A stretch of DNA of 64,000 nt, from positions 186,001 through 250,000 of the forward strand of contig JBFWNV010000001.1 in the NCBI GenBank assembly GCA_050250875.1, in the 5' to 3' direction. Below the pieces are notes generated by a model. The model saw only the letters and a list, made by a program, of their open reading frames with translations. It was not told where the DNA came from and ran no database searches. A program made the translations under genes and the position numbers. Positions 1 through 8,333 of this stretch are shown here, piece after piece (the stretch's first letter is position 1; each line of letters starts with the position of its first letter). Source of the stretch: CAWAYR01 sp050250875. Its GTDB lineage: Bacteria > Acidobacteriota > Vicinamibacteria > Vicinamibacterales > UBA2999.

Positions 1-98
1 GGGGCGCATCTCACTCGAATGTCAGGGCGCGCTCATGATTCGGTGAAGACTCCGCGGCCGGTATTCGGTCACAGTGTGCGGACAGGACAGCCACTGTG

Positions 99-1094
99 AT
101 GAACAGCGTCAAGGCGACCGCACTCATCTCCATCGCCGTGGCCATCGGGGCCATGGGCATCTACGTCGCGGATGCGGACGACGCGCCCGGCGCCGCCGTC
201 ATCGGGCTGCTGCTGATGATCGGCGCGGTCGTGCTCGGTGTGAAGGCCGCGCGGAACCGGCTGCCGGCCTGGGCCGCGCGCACCGCGCTGGCCGTCGGCG
301 TCCTCATGGCGGCGCTCGCGGCATTTCTGACTCATGCGTTCGCTGTGACCGCGCCTCTGTTCGCGCAGCCGCAGGACGTGCCCTCGGTCATCGATTCGGC
401 ACCGTCGCCGCAGTATGCGACGGCGGTCGAGCGCGCGCGGGAGCTCGTGCGCGCGGCCGTCCGGGAGCAGAACCTGCCAGGGGCGTCGGTGGCGGCCGGT
501 GCCGGCGGCACGATCGTCTGGGCGGAAGGATTCGGGTGGAGGGACGTGGACACGCGGACGCCGGTCACGCCGAATACCCGATTCAACATCGGCACGGCGG
601 CGTCCGCCGTCACTGCCGCCGCTGTTGCGTCGCTCGGGCTGACCAACACTGGCGCTGACTCGGCGGCGGCGTGGAGTCCGGAGCATATCGGCGAGCCGGA
701 AGAGGACTTCCCGCTCTTCACGATCATCCGCCGCGTCATCCTCCAGCCGATCGGCCTGGCCCCCGCCGAGTATCCGTTGCCGGACGATCGCGCGACGTTC
801 TACGTCCCGCGCTCTGATGACAGTCCCCTGCGTGGCAGGCGCCTGATGTACATGCGCGACCTGGCGTGCTGCGCGGGGACGATGGCGTTCTATTCCACGC
901 CGTCAGATCTGGTGCGCGTCGGCCTGGCGAACGACAGCAGCATCAACGGCGAGCTGGCGGGCGGGATGGTGATGTCGCTGATGACGCAGCGCGACAGCGG
1001 CATCGTCGTCGCCGTGCTGTCCAACATCGCGCACGCGAACACGTCCAACCTCGCGCTGAGGGTCGGCGAGGCGCTCACAGAGCAAGCGCGGTAA
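99..1094 (+). CDS. Degenerate beta-lactamase-family (serine hydrolase fold) membrane protein
   Basis: About 331 residues, starting at ATG 99; an in-frame GTG immediately before it at 96 is an alternative. The N-terminus has three hydrophobic stretches (about residues 5-25, 32-50 and 62-85), so it is probably membrane anchored. From about residue 115 it resembles class C beta-lactamase/LACTB-type hydrolases: an ERARELVRAAVREQNLPGAS-like start, then FGWRDVDTRTPVTPNTRFNI. Where active family members have SxxK, this protein reads GTAASAV, so neither the nucleophilic Ser nor the Lys is in place. The middle of the fold is also shortened, because the usual catalytic core is followed almost at once by the C-terminal part. 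Probably a non-catalytic or decayed member. The family call is fairly safe; the function is unknown. Confidence 0.6.
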   Translation: MNSVKATALISIAVAIGAMGIYVADADDAPGAAVIGLLLMIGAVVLGVKAARNRLPAWAARTALAVGVLMAALAAFLTHAFAVTAPLFAQPQDVPSVIDSAPSPQYATAVERARELVRAAVREQNLPGASVAAGAGGTIVWAEGFGWRDVDTRTPVTPNTRFNIGTAASAVTAAAVASLGLTNTGADSAAAWSPEHIGEPEEDFPLFTIIRRVILQPIGLAPAEYPLPDDRATFYVPRSDDSPLRGRRLMYMRDLACCAGTMAFYSTPSDLVRVGLANDSSINGELAGGMVMSLMTQRDSGIVVAVLSNIAHANTSNLALRVGEALTEQAR

Positions 1095-1405
1095 GTCGCG
1101 GCGTGCATGACGGCGCGCGGGCCGGGCGCTGAACACAATGGGCCGAACGAGTCCCCCTGCCGCACCAGCTCTCGACGACGTTACGCTGACGAACTGGGTC
1201 GGCGGGCTGGTTCCTGCTCCAGTTGGAGTTCGTTCCGACGTGTGTGGAGGGCACACTCAGTGCGTTCGTCGCACGGGCCGAGGCAACCTTCGCCATGTGC
1301 GAATGTGTGCGAAAGCGTCGTCGCTGGCGTGCGCTGCGGCGCATGTCTGTTGAAGATCCTTGGTGAGTACGGGTCAGTTCGCATCAGCGCTGACACTCAC
1401 CCTGT
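1095..1405. other. Intergenic stretch without recognisable gene
   Basis: About 310 bp between the serine-hydrolase-like gene and the tRNA-like fragment. Short open frames exist on both strands, but none has a ribosome binding site, a domain or a recognisable motif. No intact integrase or 5' half of a tRNA gene is visible here. Confidence 0.5.
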
Positions 1406-1449
1406 TTGAGGGGCTGGCGGCGGCAATACCGTGGGGGTTCGAGTCCCCC
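1406..1449 (+). other. tRNA-Leu-like 3' half fragment
   Basis: The segment reads as the 3' half of a class II tRNA. It has an anticodon-loop-like TTGAGGG (1406-1412, GAG, Leu), a 3' anticodon-stem strand GCTGG (1413-1417) and a long variable arm with the small stem CGG-caata-CCG. It ends in a perfect T-arm: GGGGG (1433-1437), TTCGAGT (1438-1444), CCCCC (1445-1449). The 5' strand of the anticodon stem does not pair (CCTGT), and no D-arm or 5' acceptor strand lies upstream. The 3' acceptor strand is replaced by the IS end at 1451. The fragment therefore looks like an attachment-site scar or a truncated tRNA, not a functional gene. Confidence 0.6.
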
Positions 1450-1450
1450 C

Positions 1451-1461
1451 TGTAAGCTCCC
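1451..1461 (+). repeat. Left terminal inverted repeat of the IS407-like element
   Basis: TGTAAGCTCCC. It matches the reverse complement of positions 2633-2643 at 10 of 11 bases. It abuts the tRNA-like T-arm and a single C at 1450. Confidence 0.75.
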
Positions 1462-1508
1462 TGACCCCTGAACAGTTCTGGGTAGACTGCTCCGGCGAAG
1501 GAGCGGTC

Positions 1509-1775
1509 ATGCGGAAGTCGAAGTTCAGCGAAACGCAGATCGTCGGAATCCTGAAGGACGCCGAGAGCGGCGTGCCGGTCGCCGAGCTGCTCCGCAAGTA
1601 CGGGGTCAGCAAGGCGACCTTCTTCAAGTGGCGGAGCAAGTACGGCGGGGCGTCGGTGTCGGACGTGAAGCGGCTGCGCGAACTCGAGGCTGAGAACGCC
1701 AAGCTGAAGCGGATGTATGCCGACCTGGCCCTGGAAAACGCGGCCATCAAGGATGTGTTGAACCGAAAGTGGTGA
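1509..1775 (+). CDS. IS3-family transposase OrfA (helix-turn-helix)
   Basis: An 88-residue protein from ATG 1509; the upstream codons in frame belong to the IS end and are probably not translated. It has the typical OrfA layout. An HTH_Tnp_1 domain begins MRKSKFSETQIVGILKDAES and continues through the VAELLRKYGVSKATFFKWRSKYGG recognition-helix region. A leucine-zipper-like coiled coil (LRELEAENAKLKRMYADLAL) follows. It binds the terminal repeats and oligomerises with OrfB. Its end overlaps the start of OrfB by 7 bp in another frame, as usual for this family, where OrfB or a fused OrfAB arises by frameshifting or coupled re-initiation. Confidence 0.9.
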   Translation: MRKSKFSETQIVGILKDAESGVPVAELLRKYGVSKATFFKWRSKYGGASVSDVKRLRELEAENAKLKRMYADLALENAAIKDVLNRKW

Positions 1776-2629
1776 GGCCGTCTGCGAGGCGGCAGGTCGC
1801 TGAGACGCTGGTGCACGAGCACCGGCTGCCGGTGCAGCGAGCCTGTCGGGTGGTGAGGCTCTCGCGGACGGCGTACTACCAGCCTCCAATCCCGGCCAGC
1901 CGGCGCGATGCCGCGGTGATCGCGGTCTTGACCGAGGCGGTGGCCCGCTATCCGCGCTGGGGCTTCTGGAAGCTCTACGACCGGCTCCGCGCGGAGGGCC
2001 ACGCGTGGAACCACAAGCGGCTGCATCGCGTGTATTGCGCACTGCGGCTGAATCTGCCGCGACGGACGACGCGGCGCGTGCCGAAGCGGCTCCGCCAGCC
2101 GCTCACGGCGCCGCCCGTCCTGAATCAGACCTGGGCGCTCGACTTCATGACCGAGACGCTCTACGACAGCCGCCGCGTCGGCCTGCTCACCGTGCTCGAC
2201 GAGGGCAATCGCGAGGCGCTGGAGGTCGCGATGGGCGTGTCTTTGCCGAGCCGGCGCGTCGTCCGCGTCCTGAACGAACCGGTCGCACTCCACGGGCGGC
2301 CGGTGGCCGTGGGCGTCGACAACGAGCCGGAGTTTACAGCCCAGCCGTTCGTTGACTGGGCGGCCAAGCACCAGGTGGCGATTTACTACATCCAGCCGGG
2401 CAAGCCGGACCAGAACGCGTACATCGAGCGCTTCAACCGGAGCTACCGCACCGAGGTCCTGAACACCCATCTCTTCGGATCGATCGCCGAGCTGCATGTC
2501 GCGACCGATGCCTGGCTCCGGATCCACAACAGCGAGCGGCCTCACGACAGCCTCGGTCGGGTGCCGCCGCTCACGTTTCTGCCGAGGCCCACAACCGCCG
2601 GAATGTCTCCCTGGGAACTGTCCGCTTGA
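1769..2629 (+). CDS. IS3-family transposase OrfB (DDE integrase core)
   Basis: A 286-residue protein, probably starting at GTG 1769 inside the end of OrfA. An N-terminal HTH_21 segment (RACRVVRLSRTAYYQ) precedes the rve catalytic core. The three acidic residues are visible: D in WALDFMTETL, D in VGVDNEPEF and E in NAYIERFNRSYRTE. The NERPHDSLGRVPP tail is typical of IS407/IS3 transposases. The second motif has DNEPEF where DNGPEF is usual; the acidic residue itself is kept. The frame is complete, so the element may be active. Confidence 0.92.
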   Translation: MVRPSARRQVAETLVHEHRLPVQRACRVVRLSRTAYYQPPIPASRRDAAVIAVLTEAVARYPRWGFWKLYDRLRAEGHAWNHKRLHRVYCALRLNLPRRTTRRVPKRLRQPLTAPPVLNQTWALDFMTETLYDSRRVGLLTVLDEGNREALEVAMGVSLPSRRVVRVLNEPVALHGRPVAVGVDNEPEFTAQPFVDWAAKHQVAIYYIQPGKPDQNAYIERFNRSYRTEVLNTHLFGSIAELHVATDAWLRIHNSERPHDSLGRVPPLTFLPRPTTAGMSPWELSA

Positions 2630-2632
2630 CGG

Positions 2633-2643
2633 GGGAGCTTACG
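2633..2643 (-). repeat. Right terminal inverted repeat of the IS407-like element
   Basis: GGGAGCTTACG on the plus strand, the inverted partner of 1451-1461. It ends 11 bp before the stop codon (2655-2657) of the convergent D-threonine-aldolase-like gene. Confidence 0.75.
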
Positions 2644-2654
2644 AGCGCACGTCA

Positions 2655-3893
2655 CTAGTCCGTCCGGCCTCGTGCTTCGATCGGCCACACCGCCTCAATC
2701 TTTCCGTTGCGCACGGCCCAAAACACGTTGTGAAGGTTGACGGTCGTGTCACAGTGGCTTGGGATGAACTCGACGTGCTCGCCAACCTGAAAGTCTCTGG
2801 CCGGATCCTTGATCAGGAGGACGCCGTGCTCGTCGCCACCGGGCTGAAAGGCTACGCCGCGCCCGTCGCGCAAGATCGCGAGACCTGCGTCGGACGAGAG
2901 GGCCTTGTGACCCCCGTCGGTGATCGCGCGCCCTTTGGCTGGGCGGCTGACGACCGTCGTCATGACGGACAGTGCATTGCCGAAGTCGTCGTAGACGTCA
3001 GAGGACTCACTGCCAATGCCACGGTACTGAGAATCCATGAAGATGTAGGACCCCGGCTGGATCTCTGTCACGCCTGGAACGCCGGTGTCGATGTTGTAGG
3101 TTCCGGTGCCCCCGGCGCTCAGAATCTCAACCTTTAGATCCGCTTTCTCGATCGCCGCCTTGGCGTCCATCGCACGCCCGAGCGCCGCCATCGATGCGGC
3201 TCGACGGTTCTCGAATCCGATGATGTGCATGTTCGTGCCGCCGTAGGCCTGCACGCCGGCGAAGCGCAGACTCGCCGCACGGGCGATCATCGTGGCGATT
3301 TGGGCGGCGGCATCTGGTGTGTCCACTCCGGTGCGGTTCTGTCCGACGTTCACATCGACGAGCACCGCCAGTCGCACGCCGGCGGTCCGGGCTGCTGCGT
3401 CTAGCTCGGCCACGTTGGCGAGACTGTCGGCGACCACTTTCAGGTCCGGTGCCAGTTTTGCGAGCTGCATGAGGCGTTCGATCTTCCGCCGGCCAACGAC
3501 CTCGGTGGTGATGAGGACATCGTGGATGCCGCCGGCCACGAACACCTCGGCCTCGCCGAGTTTGCCTGCACACAGGCCGGTGGCACCCGCGGCAATCTGC
3601 ATCTTGCCCACCAGCGACGACTTATGTGCCTTGCCGTGCGGCCGATACGCACATCGTCGCTGGCGACACACGTCGGTCATGTGAATGAGGTTCCTCTCGA
3701 AGATGTCGAGGTCGACCAGGAGCGCGGGCGTCGGTACCTCGGCAACGGGTTGGCCGATGTATTCCTCATAAGACATGGTCGATTCCTCACCCGTCGTGGG
3801 TGCGGCGTGGGCCGCCGGCCCGGCAAGACCCAGCGCACCGCCGGCAAGCACGGTATGCTTCACGAATTGACGCCGACTCTCCTGACTCGACAT
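2655..3893 (-). CDS. Tat-exported D-threonine aldolase / DSD1-family PLP enzyme
   Basis: 412 residues with a twin-arginine-like leader (SRRQFVKHTVLAGGALGLAG). An alanine-racemase-N-type fold-III barrel follows: VPTPALLVDLDIFERNL, then RPHGKAHKS with the PLP lysine at about K88, and the phosphate-binding SAGGTGTYNID region. The C-terminal beta domain carries HCD near residues 380-382, corresponding to the HxD metal site of D-threonine aldolases and D-serine dehydratases. Expected chemistry is retro-aldol cleavage or dehydration of D-beta-hydroxy amino acids, here outside the cytoplasm. It starts 4 bp after the stop of the upstream M28 gene, with GAGGT as ribosome binding site, so it is co-transcribed with it. 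The exact substrate is not determinable. Confidence 0.85.
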   Translation of the reverse strand: MSSQESRRQFVKHTVLAGGALGLAGPAAHAAPTTGEESTMSYEEYIGQPVAEVPTPALLVDLDIFERNLIHMTDVCRQRRCAYRPHGKAHKSSLVGKMQIAAGATGLCAGKLGEAEVFVAGGIHDVLITTEVVGRRKIERLMQLAKLAPDLKVVADSLANVAELDAAARTAGVRLAVLVDVNVGQNRTGVDTPDAAAQIATMIARAASLRFAGVQAYGGTNMHIIGFENRRAASMAALGRAMDAKAAIEKADLKVEILSAGGTGTYNIDTGVPGVTEIQPGSYIFMDSQYRGIGSESSDVYDDFGNALSVMTTVVSRPAKGRAITDGGHKALSSDAGLAILRDGRGVAFQPGGDEHGVLLIKDPARDFQVGEHVEFIPSHCDTTVNLHNVFWAVRNGKIEAVWPIEARGRTD

Positions 3894-3897
3894 GGCG

Positions 3898-6069
3898 TTA
3901 CCTCGGAGCCGGCCGGGGGTTCAGCGTGACGACGTCCAAGCGCTCGAGAAATCGAAAATATTGCTCGACGTCGGCCGCGGGAAGGGGACCGTACTCGGCG
4001 CTCACAGCGTCGCGGATTTCCAAGAGCGTACGTTTGCCGTTAACGAAGTTCAGCGCCTCGTAGGCGACGAAGCGCCCCGCCTTGGTCAGCGGTACCTGAC
4101 CGAGCACGTCGCTATTGCCGGTCTTCTGCGCGATCCAGATCGATCCGTACTCGGGACGCCAGAGGTTGACCGGACCGCGAATGGCCAGATTCCGTACGGG
4201 CACCAATTGGTCAAGCTGTTCCTCGGCGGCCGACGGCTTAGGTTCGGCCACGGTCAGTCGCTTTTCGATCGCCAAGGTGCCGACCCGTTCTCGGAGACCC
4301 TTCTCGCCAATGGCAGAGACCGCTTCGATCAGCTGAATGCCTTTCGAGACGAGCTGATCGGCGGCGGGTGTCAGTCCTAGTTCCCTGAGCGACTCGAGCG
4401 CGAGGCGCTCCCGAATTATGGCTTGTCTGGTGATGTTGAGGGCTTCGCGATACTGCGTCGAGAAGGCGGTGGGGGACGCGCCCTCCATGAGTTCTCTAGC
4501 GCGCTGACTCTCCTGGCCCAGGCGAGCCTGCGCGTAACTAGTCATGACCGGGACCAACGCTGGGACCTCATCAGACGACAGACCAGCGAGGTAGTAAGCC
4601 GTGGCCCCAATGAGGAGAACCGACCGGCGCATTTGCGTGGGATCGACCTTGTCTAGATCGTCGTCTTGCGTGCCGATATAGCGGTCTGGGTGCCCGAACT
4701 CCACCGATGGCACGCCGATACTGCCCTCGACCATTTCCTCGTGATCGCTCGGAGCCCAAAACTCATCCACCACGTAGCGGAACGGGTCTCGGGTGCCCGT
4801 CGGCGCGAAGATCGGATCAAAACCGGGGTCTGCGCGACCCGAGCTCGCATTCGCGCGGCCCACGGCGTGAGTCATGTCCTCGGCGACGTCGCTGAGAAAG
4901 TGCGGCTTGGAGTGCGGCGTCCGATACACCCGCAGGAGACCGTCCACTTTGTCCTGGTTGAAGCCGGTCATGTCCACGCTGAAGAACGTCAACGGCCGGG
5001 CCAGGCGGTCGGGATGTCGGTAGAACTGGTAGGTGCTGCCGAAGTGCTCGGCGCTATAGAGGAACCGAATTGTCCGGCGCGGCCGGGGCAAGGTTCCAGT
5101 CGCAATGAGCTTGTTCAGGACGCGCGAGATCTCGAGCGTCGCTCCTACCCCCGTCAGATTGTTGCCTCCACCGGTGTTGCGGTAGTTCGTATGCGACTTG
5201 ACCCAGATCTCCTTGAGTGACGGATCGGTGCCGAGAATCACGCCTTCGACCTGCTTGTACTCGCCAGGTCCCGTCGTCGCTTTCACGACCGCACGCACCT
5301 TGACCGAGCCACGACGCAGCAGCATTTGAAGCTGCTGACCTTGCAGGCTCGACACGCCGAAGAGGAAGCCCGGCGCCTCGCCCTTCGGGCCTTGCCAGGC
5401 GATCTCTCCGGCCACGCCCGTCTTGTTGCCCAGACTCGGGTTGCTCAGCAAGTGCGGCTGTTCGGGGTCTCTGTTGTTTATCCACACGACGCCACGTGCG
5501 CCGTTCCGCCACACCGCCAGGCCGTGCGCCACCTGCGCGTCTCCGCTGACTAGAGCAATCTTCCCCCTGACGTCCTTGCCTACGTAATCGGCCGGACTGG
5601 TGCCCATCCCGACATCCACCAATTCGGCCGTCACGTCGGCGCTGGTACTAAAGCGCCCGAGTACGACGCGGTGCACGGCGAAGTCGGCAATCCGCTCGCG
5701 GCGAGGCTCCTCCAGGGACAGGGTGCCCACCTCGGCCTCCCATGCCGGCTCGCCTAGGAAGGTCCAGAAGAACGTCTTACCGTCGGACGGATATCCGTCA
5801 ATCCGCACGTCCGCGAGCCCGTTCTCGCGCAGACGGTCGGCGACATATTCCGCAACGTCGTCCCCACCCTTCGACGGCGTGAAGCCCGAGAAGCGCGTGA
5901 CGATCTGCTGGAAGTCCACCATTGGCAGCTCGCCCGTCGCCTCGTTGCGAATCGCGCGAAAGTGTCCGGCTGGAAAAAGCGACGAGGTCTGCGCCCCCGC
6001 GTTACTCACCGCCGACATCGCTGCAGTCGCCGCGAGGCCCGCCAACAACGCCCGTCTGGATCTCGCCAT
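3898..6069 (-). CDS. M28-like exported peptidase with variant metal site (copy 1)
   Basis: About 723 residues. The start at ATG 6069 is chosen because GGAGG lies 6 nt upstream and a SRRALLAG twin-arginine-like leader follows directly. A PA-type insert region (about 140-250) precedes the M28 core. Aligned to the canonical HxD-D-EE-D-H site, the residues are H293 (KSHTNY), N303 (GGNNLTG, where Asp is usual), E341-H342 (SAEHFGS, where Glu-Glu is usual), D366 (SVDMTG) and H443 (PSDHEE). The last 60 residues form a PqqD/winged-helix-like tail (VNGKRTLLEIRDAVSAEYGP). A tandem paralogue lies directly upstream. It probably acts on peptides outside the cytoplasm, but the altered metal ligands leave activity uncertain. 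Confidence 0.8.
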   Translation of the reverse strand: MARSRRALLAGLAATAAMSAVSNAGAQTSSLFPAGHFRAIRNEATGELPMVDFQQIVTRFSGFTPSKGGDDVAEYVADRLRENGLADVRIDGYPSDGKTFFWTFLGEPAWEAEVGTLSLEEPRRERIADFAVHRVVLGRFSTSADVTAELVDVGMGTSPADYVGKDVRGKIALVSGDAQVAHGLAVWRNGARGVVWINNRDPEQPHLLSNPSLGNKTGVAGEIAWQGPKGEAPGFLFGVSSLQGQQLQMLLRRGSVKVRAVVKATTGPGEYKQVEGVILGTDPSLKEIWVKSHTNYRNTGGGNNLTGVGATLEISRVLNKLIATGTLPRPRRTIRFLYSAEHFGSTYQFYRHPDRLARPLTFFSVDMTGFNQDKVDGLLRVYRTPHSKPHFLSDVAEDMTHAVGRANASSGRADPGFDPIFAPTGTRDPFRYVVDEFWAPSDHEEMVEGSIGVPSVEFGHPDRYIGTQDDDLDKVDPTQMRRSVLLIGATAYYLAGLSSDEVPALVPVMTSYAQARLGQESQRARELMEGASPTAFSTQYREALNITRQAIIRERLALESLRELGLTPAADQLVSKGIQLIEAVSAIGEKGLRERVGTLAIEKRLTVAEPKPSAAEEQLDQLVPVRNLAIRGPVNLWRPEYGSIWIAQKTGNSDVLGQVPLTKAGRFVAYEALNFVNGKRTLLEIRDAVSAEYGPLPAADVEQYFRFLERLDVVTLNPRPAPR

Positions 6070-6082
6070 AAGGTCCTCCGAA

Positions 6083-8248
6083 CTAGCGCGCCGCATCCGG
6101 TCGGGCGGACGAAGAGATAGAGACCACGCCCGCCCGTTCGAGAAAGCGGAAGTACTGCTCCAAGTCAGCTCCTGGGACGGGGCCGTACTCGGCGCTCACG
6201 AGATCGCGGATCTCGAGTATTGAGCGCCGGCCGTCAACGAAGTTGATGGCCTCATACCACACATAGCGACCAGCGCGGGCAATCGCCAGGTCGTCCAGGA
6301 ATGTCAGGTGACCCGTCTTCTCGGCCAGCCACGCGGCGCCGTACTCGTAGCGAAAGATGTTGACGGGGCCGCGCACGGTAGGGAGGCGCGCCACGACCAG
6401 CCTCGCCAAGCGGGTCTCGGCCGAGGGACGCGGCGGCTGTTGCCACGCAAGGCTGAGGACTGCGGCCCGTTCGCGAGCGCGCTCGTTGAGGGCGGCCAGA
6501 TTCGCGTCGTGAACGGCGACGAGCTGCCGATGGCCGCGTGCGACTGCGGCATCGGCTGCGGCGCTTCGCCCGACGGCGCCCACCGACTCGAGCGCCACGG
6601 TTTCACGGTCAATCGCTCGTCTCAAGATGTTTTCGGCTTCGCGAACGGCGGTAAAGAATTCGGCCGGCGGCGCTTGATCGACGAGCACACTCGCGCGGTG
6701 GCCTTCACCCGCCAGTCGCTGCTGACCATAGCCGACGCTGACCGGCACGAGCGTGGGAACGCCCGTTGCATCGACGGTGGCCAGGTAGTACGCCGTAGCT
6801 GCCACCGTCAGAATTGAGCGACGCATCTGCGTAGCATCTGCCTTGTCGAGGTCGTCGTCCTCCGTACCGAGATAAGGATCTGGCCAGTCGTTGTACATCA
6901 CGGCTGGTACTCGGAGGCTGCCTTCCACCAGGTCCTCGTGATCGCTGGGACCCCAGAAGTCGCTTATGGCGTAATGCATCTGATCTCGACTGCCGGTCGG
7001 GGCGTAGACGGGATCAGCGCCCGGGCTGCCATCGCGTGCGGCGAGAAACTCGGAGTTTGCGCGGCCCACGCTTCGCAGGAACTCCTCGGAGACATCGCTG
7101 AGGAAGTGCGGCAAGGAGTGGGGCAGGCGGTACAGCCACATCACGGCCCCGGTCTTGCTCTGATCGAACCCGGTCATGTCCACGTTGAGCAAGGCAAGAA
7201 TCCGGTCCAACCAATCCGGGTGCGCGTAGAACTGATAGGTGGAGCCGTAGTGCTCGGCGCTCCACACGAAACGGATCGTCCGGCGGGGGCGGGTCAACGT
7301 GCCGGAGGCGACCAAGGCTTGCAGCACCCGCGCCATTTCGAGCGTGGCGCCGACGCCGGTGAGATTGTTTCCGCCTCCCGTGTTCCGGTAGTTGTCGTGA
7401 GCTTTGATCCAGACTTCGCGGAGTGAGGGGTCCGTGCCGCGGATGGCGGCACTGACCTGCTTGTACTCGCCCGGTTCCGTCCTCGCTCGGACCGAGGCGT
7501 GGAGCAGATGACGCTGCCCGCGTTCAAGTGACTCCCGGATCGCCGCGCCGGCGGCGTTGGAGAGCGCGAACGCAAAGCCCGGTGCTTCTCCTCGCGGTCC
7601 CGTCCACGGTACGATGGAAGGGTTGCTCACGGCATGCCGGCGTTCAGCCCTTCTTTGCCCGTTGAACCACACGATCCCTGCCGCGCCATGCTCCCACACC
7701 GCACGTGCGTGCACCGCGCCGGGCTCTCCGCTAGCCAAGACCAGCTTGCCACGCACGTCCCGACCCTCGTAGTCGGTCTCGAGCGTGCCGTTCCCTATAT
7801 CCACCAGCTCGGTCGTGATGTCGGCGCTCGAACTGAACCGGCCGAGGACGACACGGTGCACCGCGAAGTCGGCGAGCCGCTCCCGTCGCGGTTCAATCAG
7901 CTCGAGGGTTCCCGCCTCGGCTTCCCACGAGGGTTCAGTGAGGAACGCCCAGACGAACTGCCGTCCGTCGGCGGGAAAGCCCTCGATCGCGACCTCATCG
8001 AGCCCGGCCGTTCGCATCCGGCCGGCAATGTAGTCGGCGATCTGATCGCCGCCCTTCGACGGCGCGAAGCCGGAAAAGCGCGTGACGATCGTGTTGAAAT
8101 CGACGAGCGGACGCTCGCCGGAGGCTTCGCCGCGAATCGCGACGAAGACCTCCGACGGCAATAGCGGCGAGTACTGTGCCCGAACCGGACACGACAGGGT
8201 CGCCAGGGCCCCCACGACGAGACAGCTGACGGTTCGCGTCACGGCCAT
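6083..8248 (-). CDS. M28-like exported peptidase with variant metal site (copy 2)
   Basis: 721 residues with an N-terminal secretion signal (VSCLVVGALATLSCPVRAQ). It is a clear tandem paralogue of the downstream gene over the whole length. It shares the KAHDNYRNTGGGNNLTGVGA block, the SAEHYGSTYQFY block in place of the usual AEExGLxGS, NVDMTGFDQ, and GPSDHEDLVEG. The same D-to-N and E-to-H changes occur in both copies, so they are inherited and not random decay. The C-terminal tail (VDGRRSILEIRDLVSAEYGP) again resembles a PqqD-like winged helix. The gene lies 13 bp upstream of copy 1 and downstream of the TonB receptor, which suggests joint peptide uptake and processing. No strong Shine-Dalgarno sequence is visible. 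Confidence 0.8.
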   Translation of the reverse strand: MAVTRTVSCLVVGALATLSCPVRAQYSPLLPSEVFVAIRGEASGERPLVDFNTIVTRFSGFAPSKGGDQIADYIAGRMRTAGLDEVAIEGFPADGRQFVWAFLTEPSWEAEAGTLELIEPRRERLADFAVHRVVLGRFSSSADITTELVDIGNGTLETDYEGRDVRGKLVLASGEPGAVHARAVWEHGAAGIVWFNGQRRAERRHAVSNPSIVPWTGPRGEAPGFAFALSNAAGAAIRESLERGQRHLLHASVRARTEPGEYKQVSAAIRGTDPSLREVWIKAHDNYRNTGGGNNLTGVGATLEMARVLQALVASGTLTRPRRTIRFVWSAEHYGSTYQFYAHPDWLDRILALLNVDMTGFDQSKTGAVMWLYRLPHSLPHFLSDVSEEFLRSVGRANSEFLAARDGSPGADPVYAPTGSRDQMHYAISDFWGPSDHEDLVEGSLRVPAVMYNDWPDPYLGTEDDDLDKADATQMRRSILTVAATAYYLATVDATGVPTLVPVSVGYGQQRLAGEGHRASVLVDQAPPAEFFTAVREAENILRRAIDRETVALESVGAVGRSAAADAAVARGHRQLVAVHDANLAALNERARERAAVLSLAWQQPPRPSAETRLARLVVARLPTVRGPVNIFRYEYGAAWLAEKTGHLTFLDDLAIARAGRYVWYEAINFVDGRRSILEIRDLVSAEYGPVPGADLEQYFRFLERAGVVSISSSARPDAAR

Positions 8249-8333
8249 AACCCGGAGCGGGGAATTGCCTCAGGCGCGATCGCAGGACACGCGGCCGCGC
8301 CTGGTGCCGCTTCGCCCCGAGCGCCCGAAACCG

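Larger units (their letters stand above)
1451..2643 (+). mobile_element. IS3-family insertion sequence (IS407-like), intact
   Basis: An element of about 1.19 kb with two overlapping transposase frames and imperfect terminal inverted repeats. The left end reads TGTAAGCTCCC (1451-1461). The reverse complement of the right end reads CGTAAGCTCCC (2643-2633). Both ends contain a second shared block, ACAGTTC, further in. The flanks (cccc on the left, agcg on the right) do not form a 4-bp target duplication, which suggests rearrangement or deletion after insertion. The left end cuts a tRNA-like fragment immediately after its T-arm. Confidence 0.88.

Noticed and set aside
1769..1775. OrfA/OrfB overlap as a disabling frameshift
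   Set aside because: This arrangement is normal for IS3-family elements.
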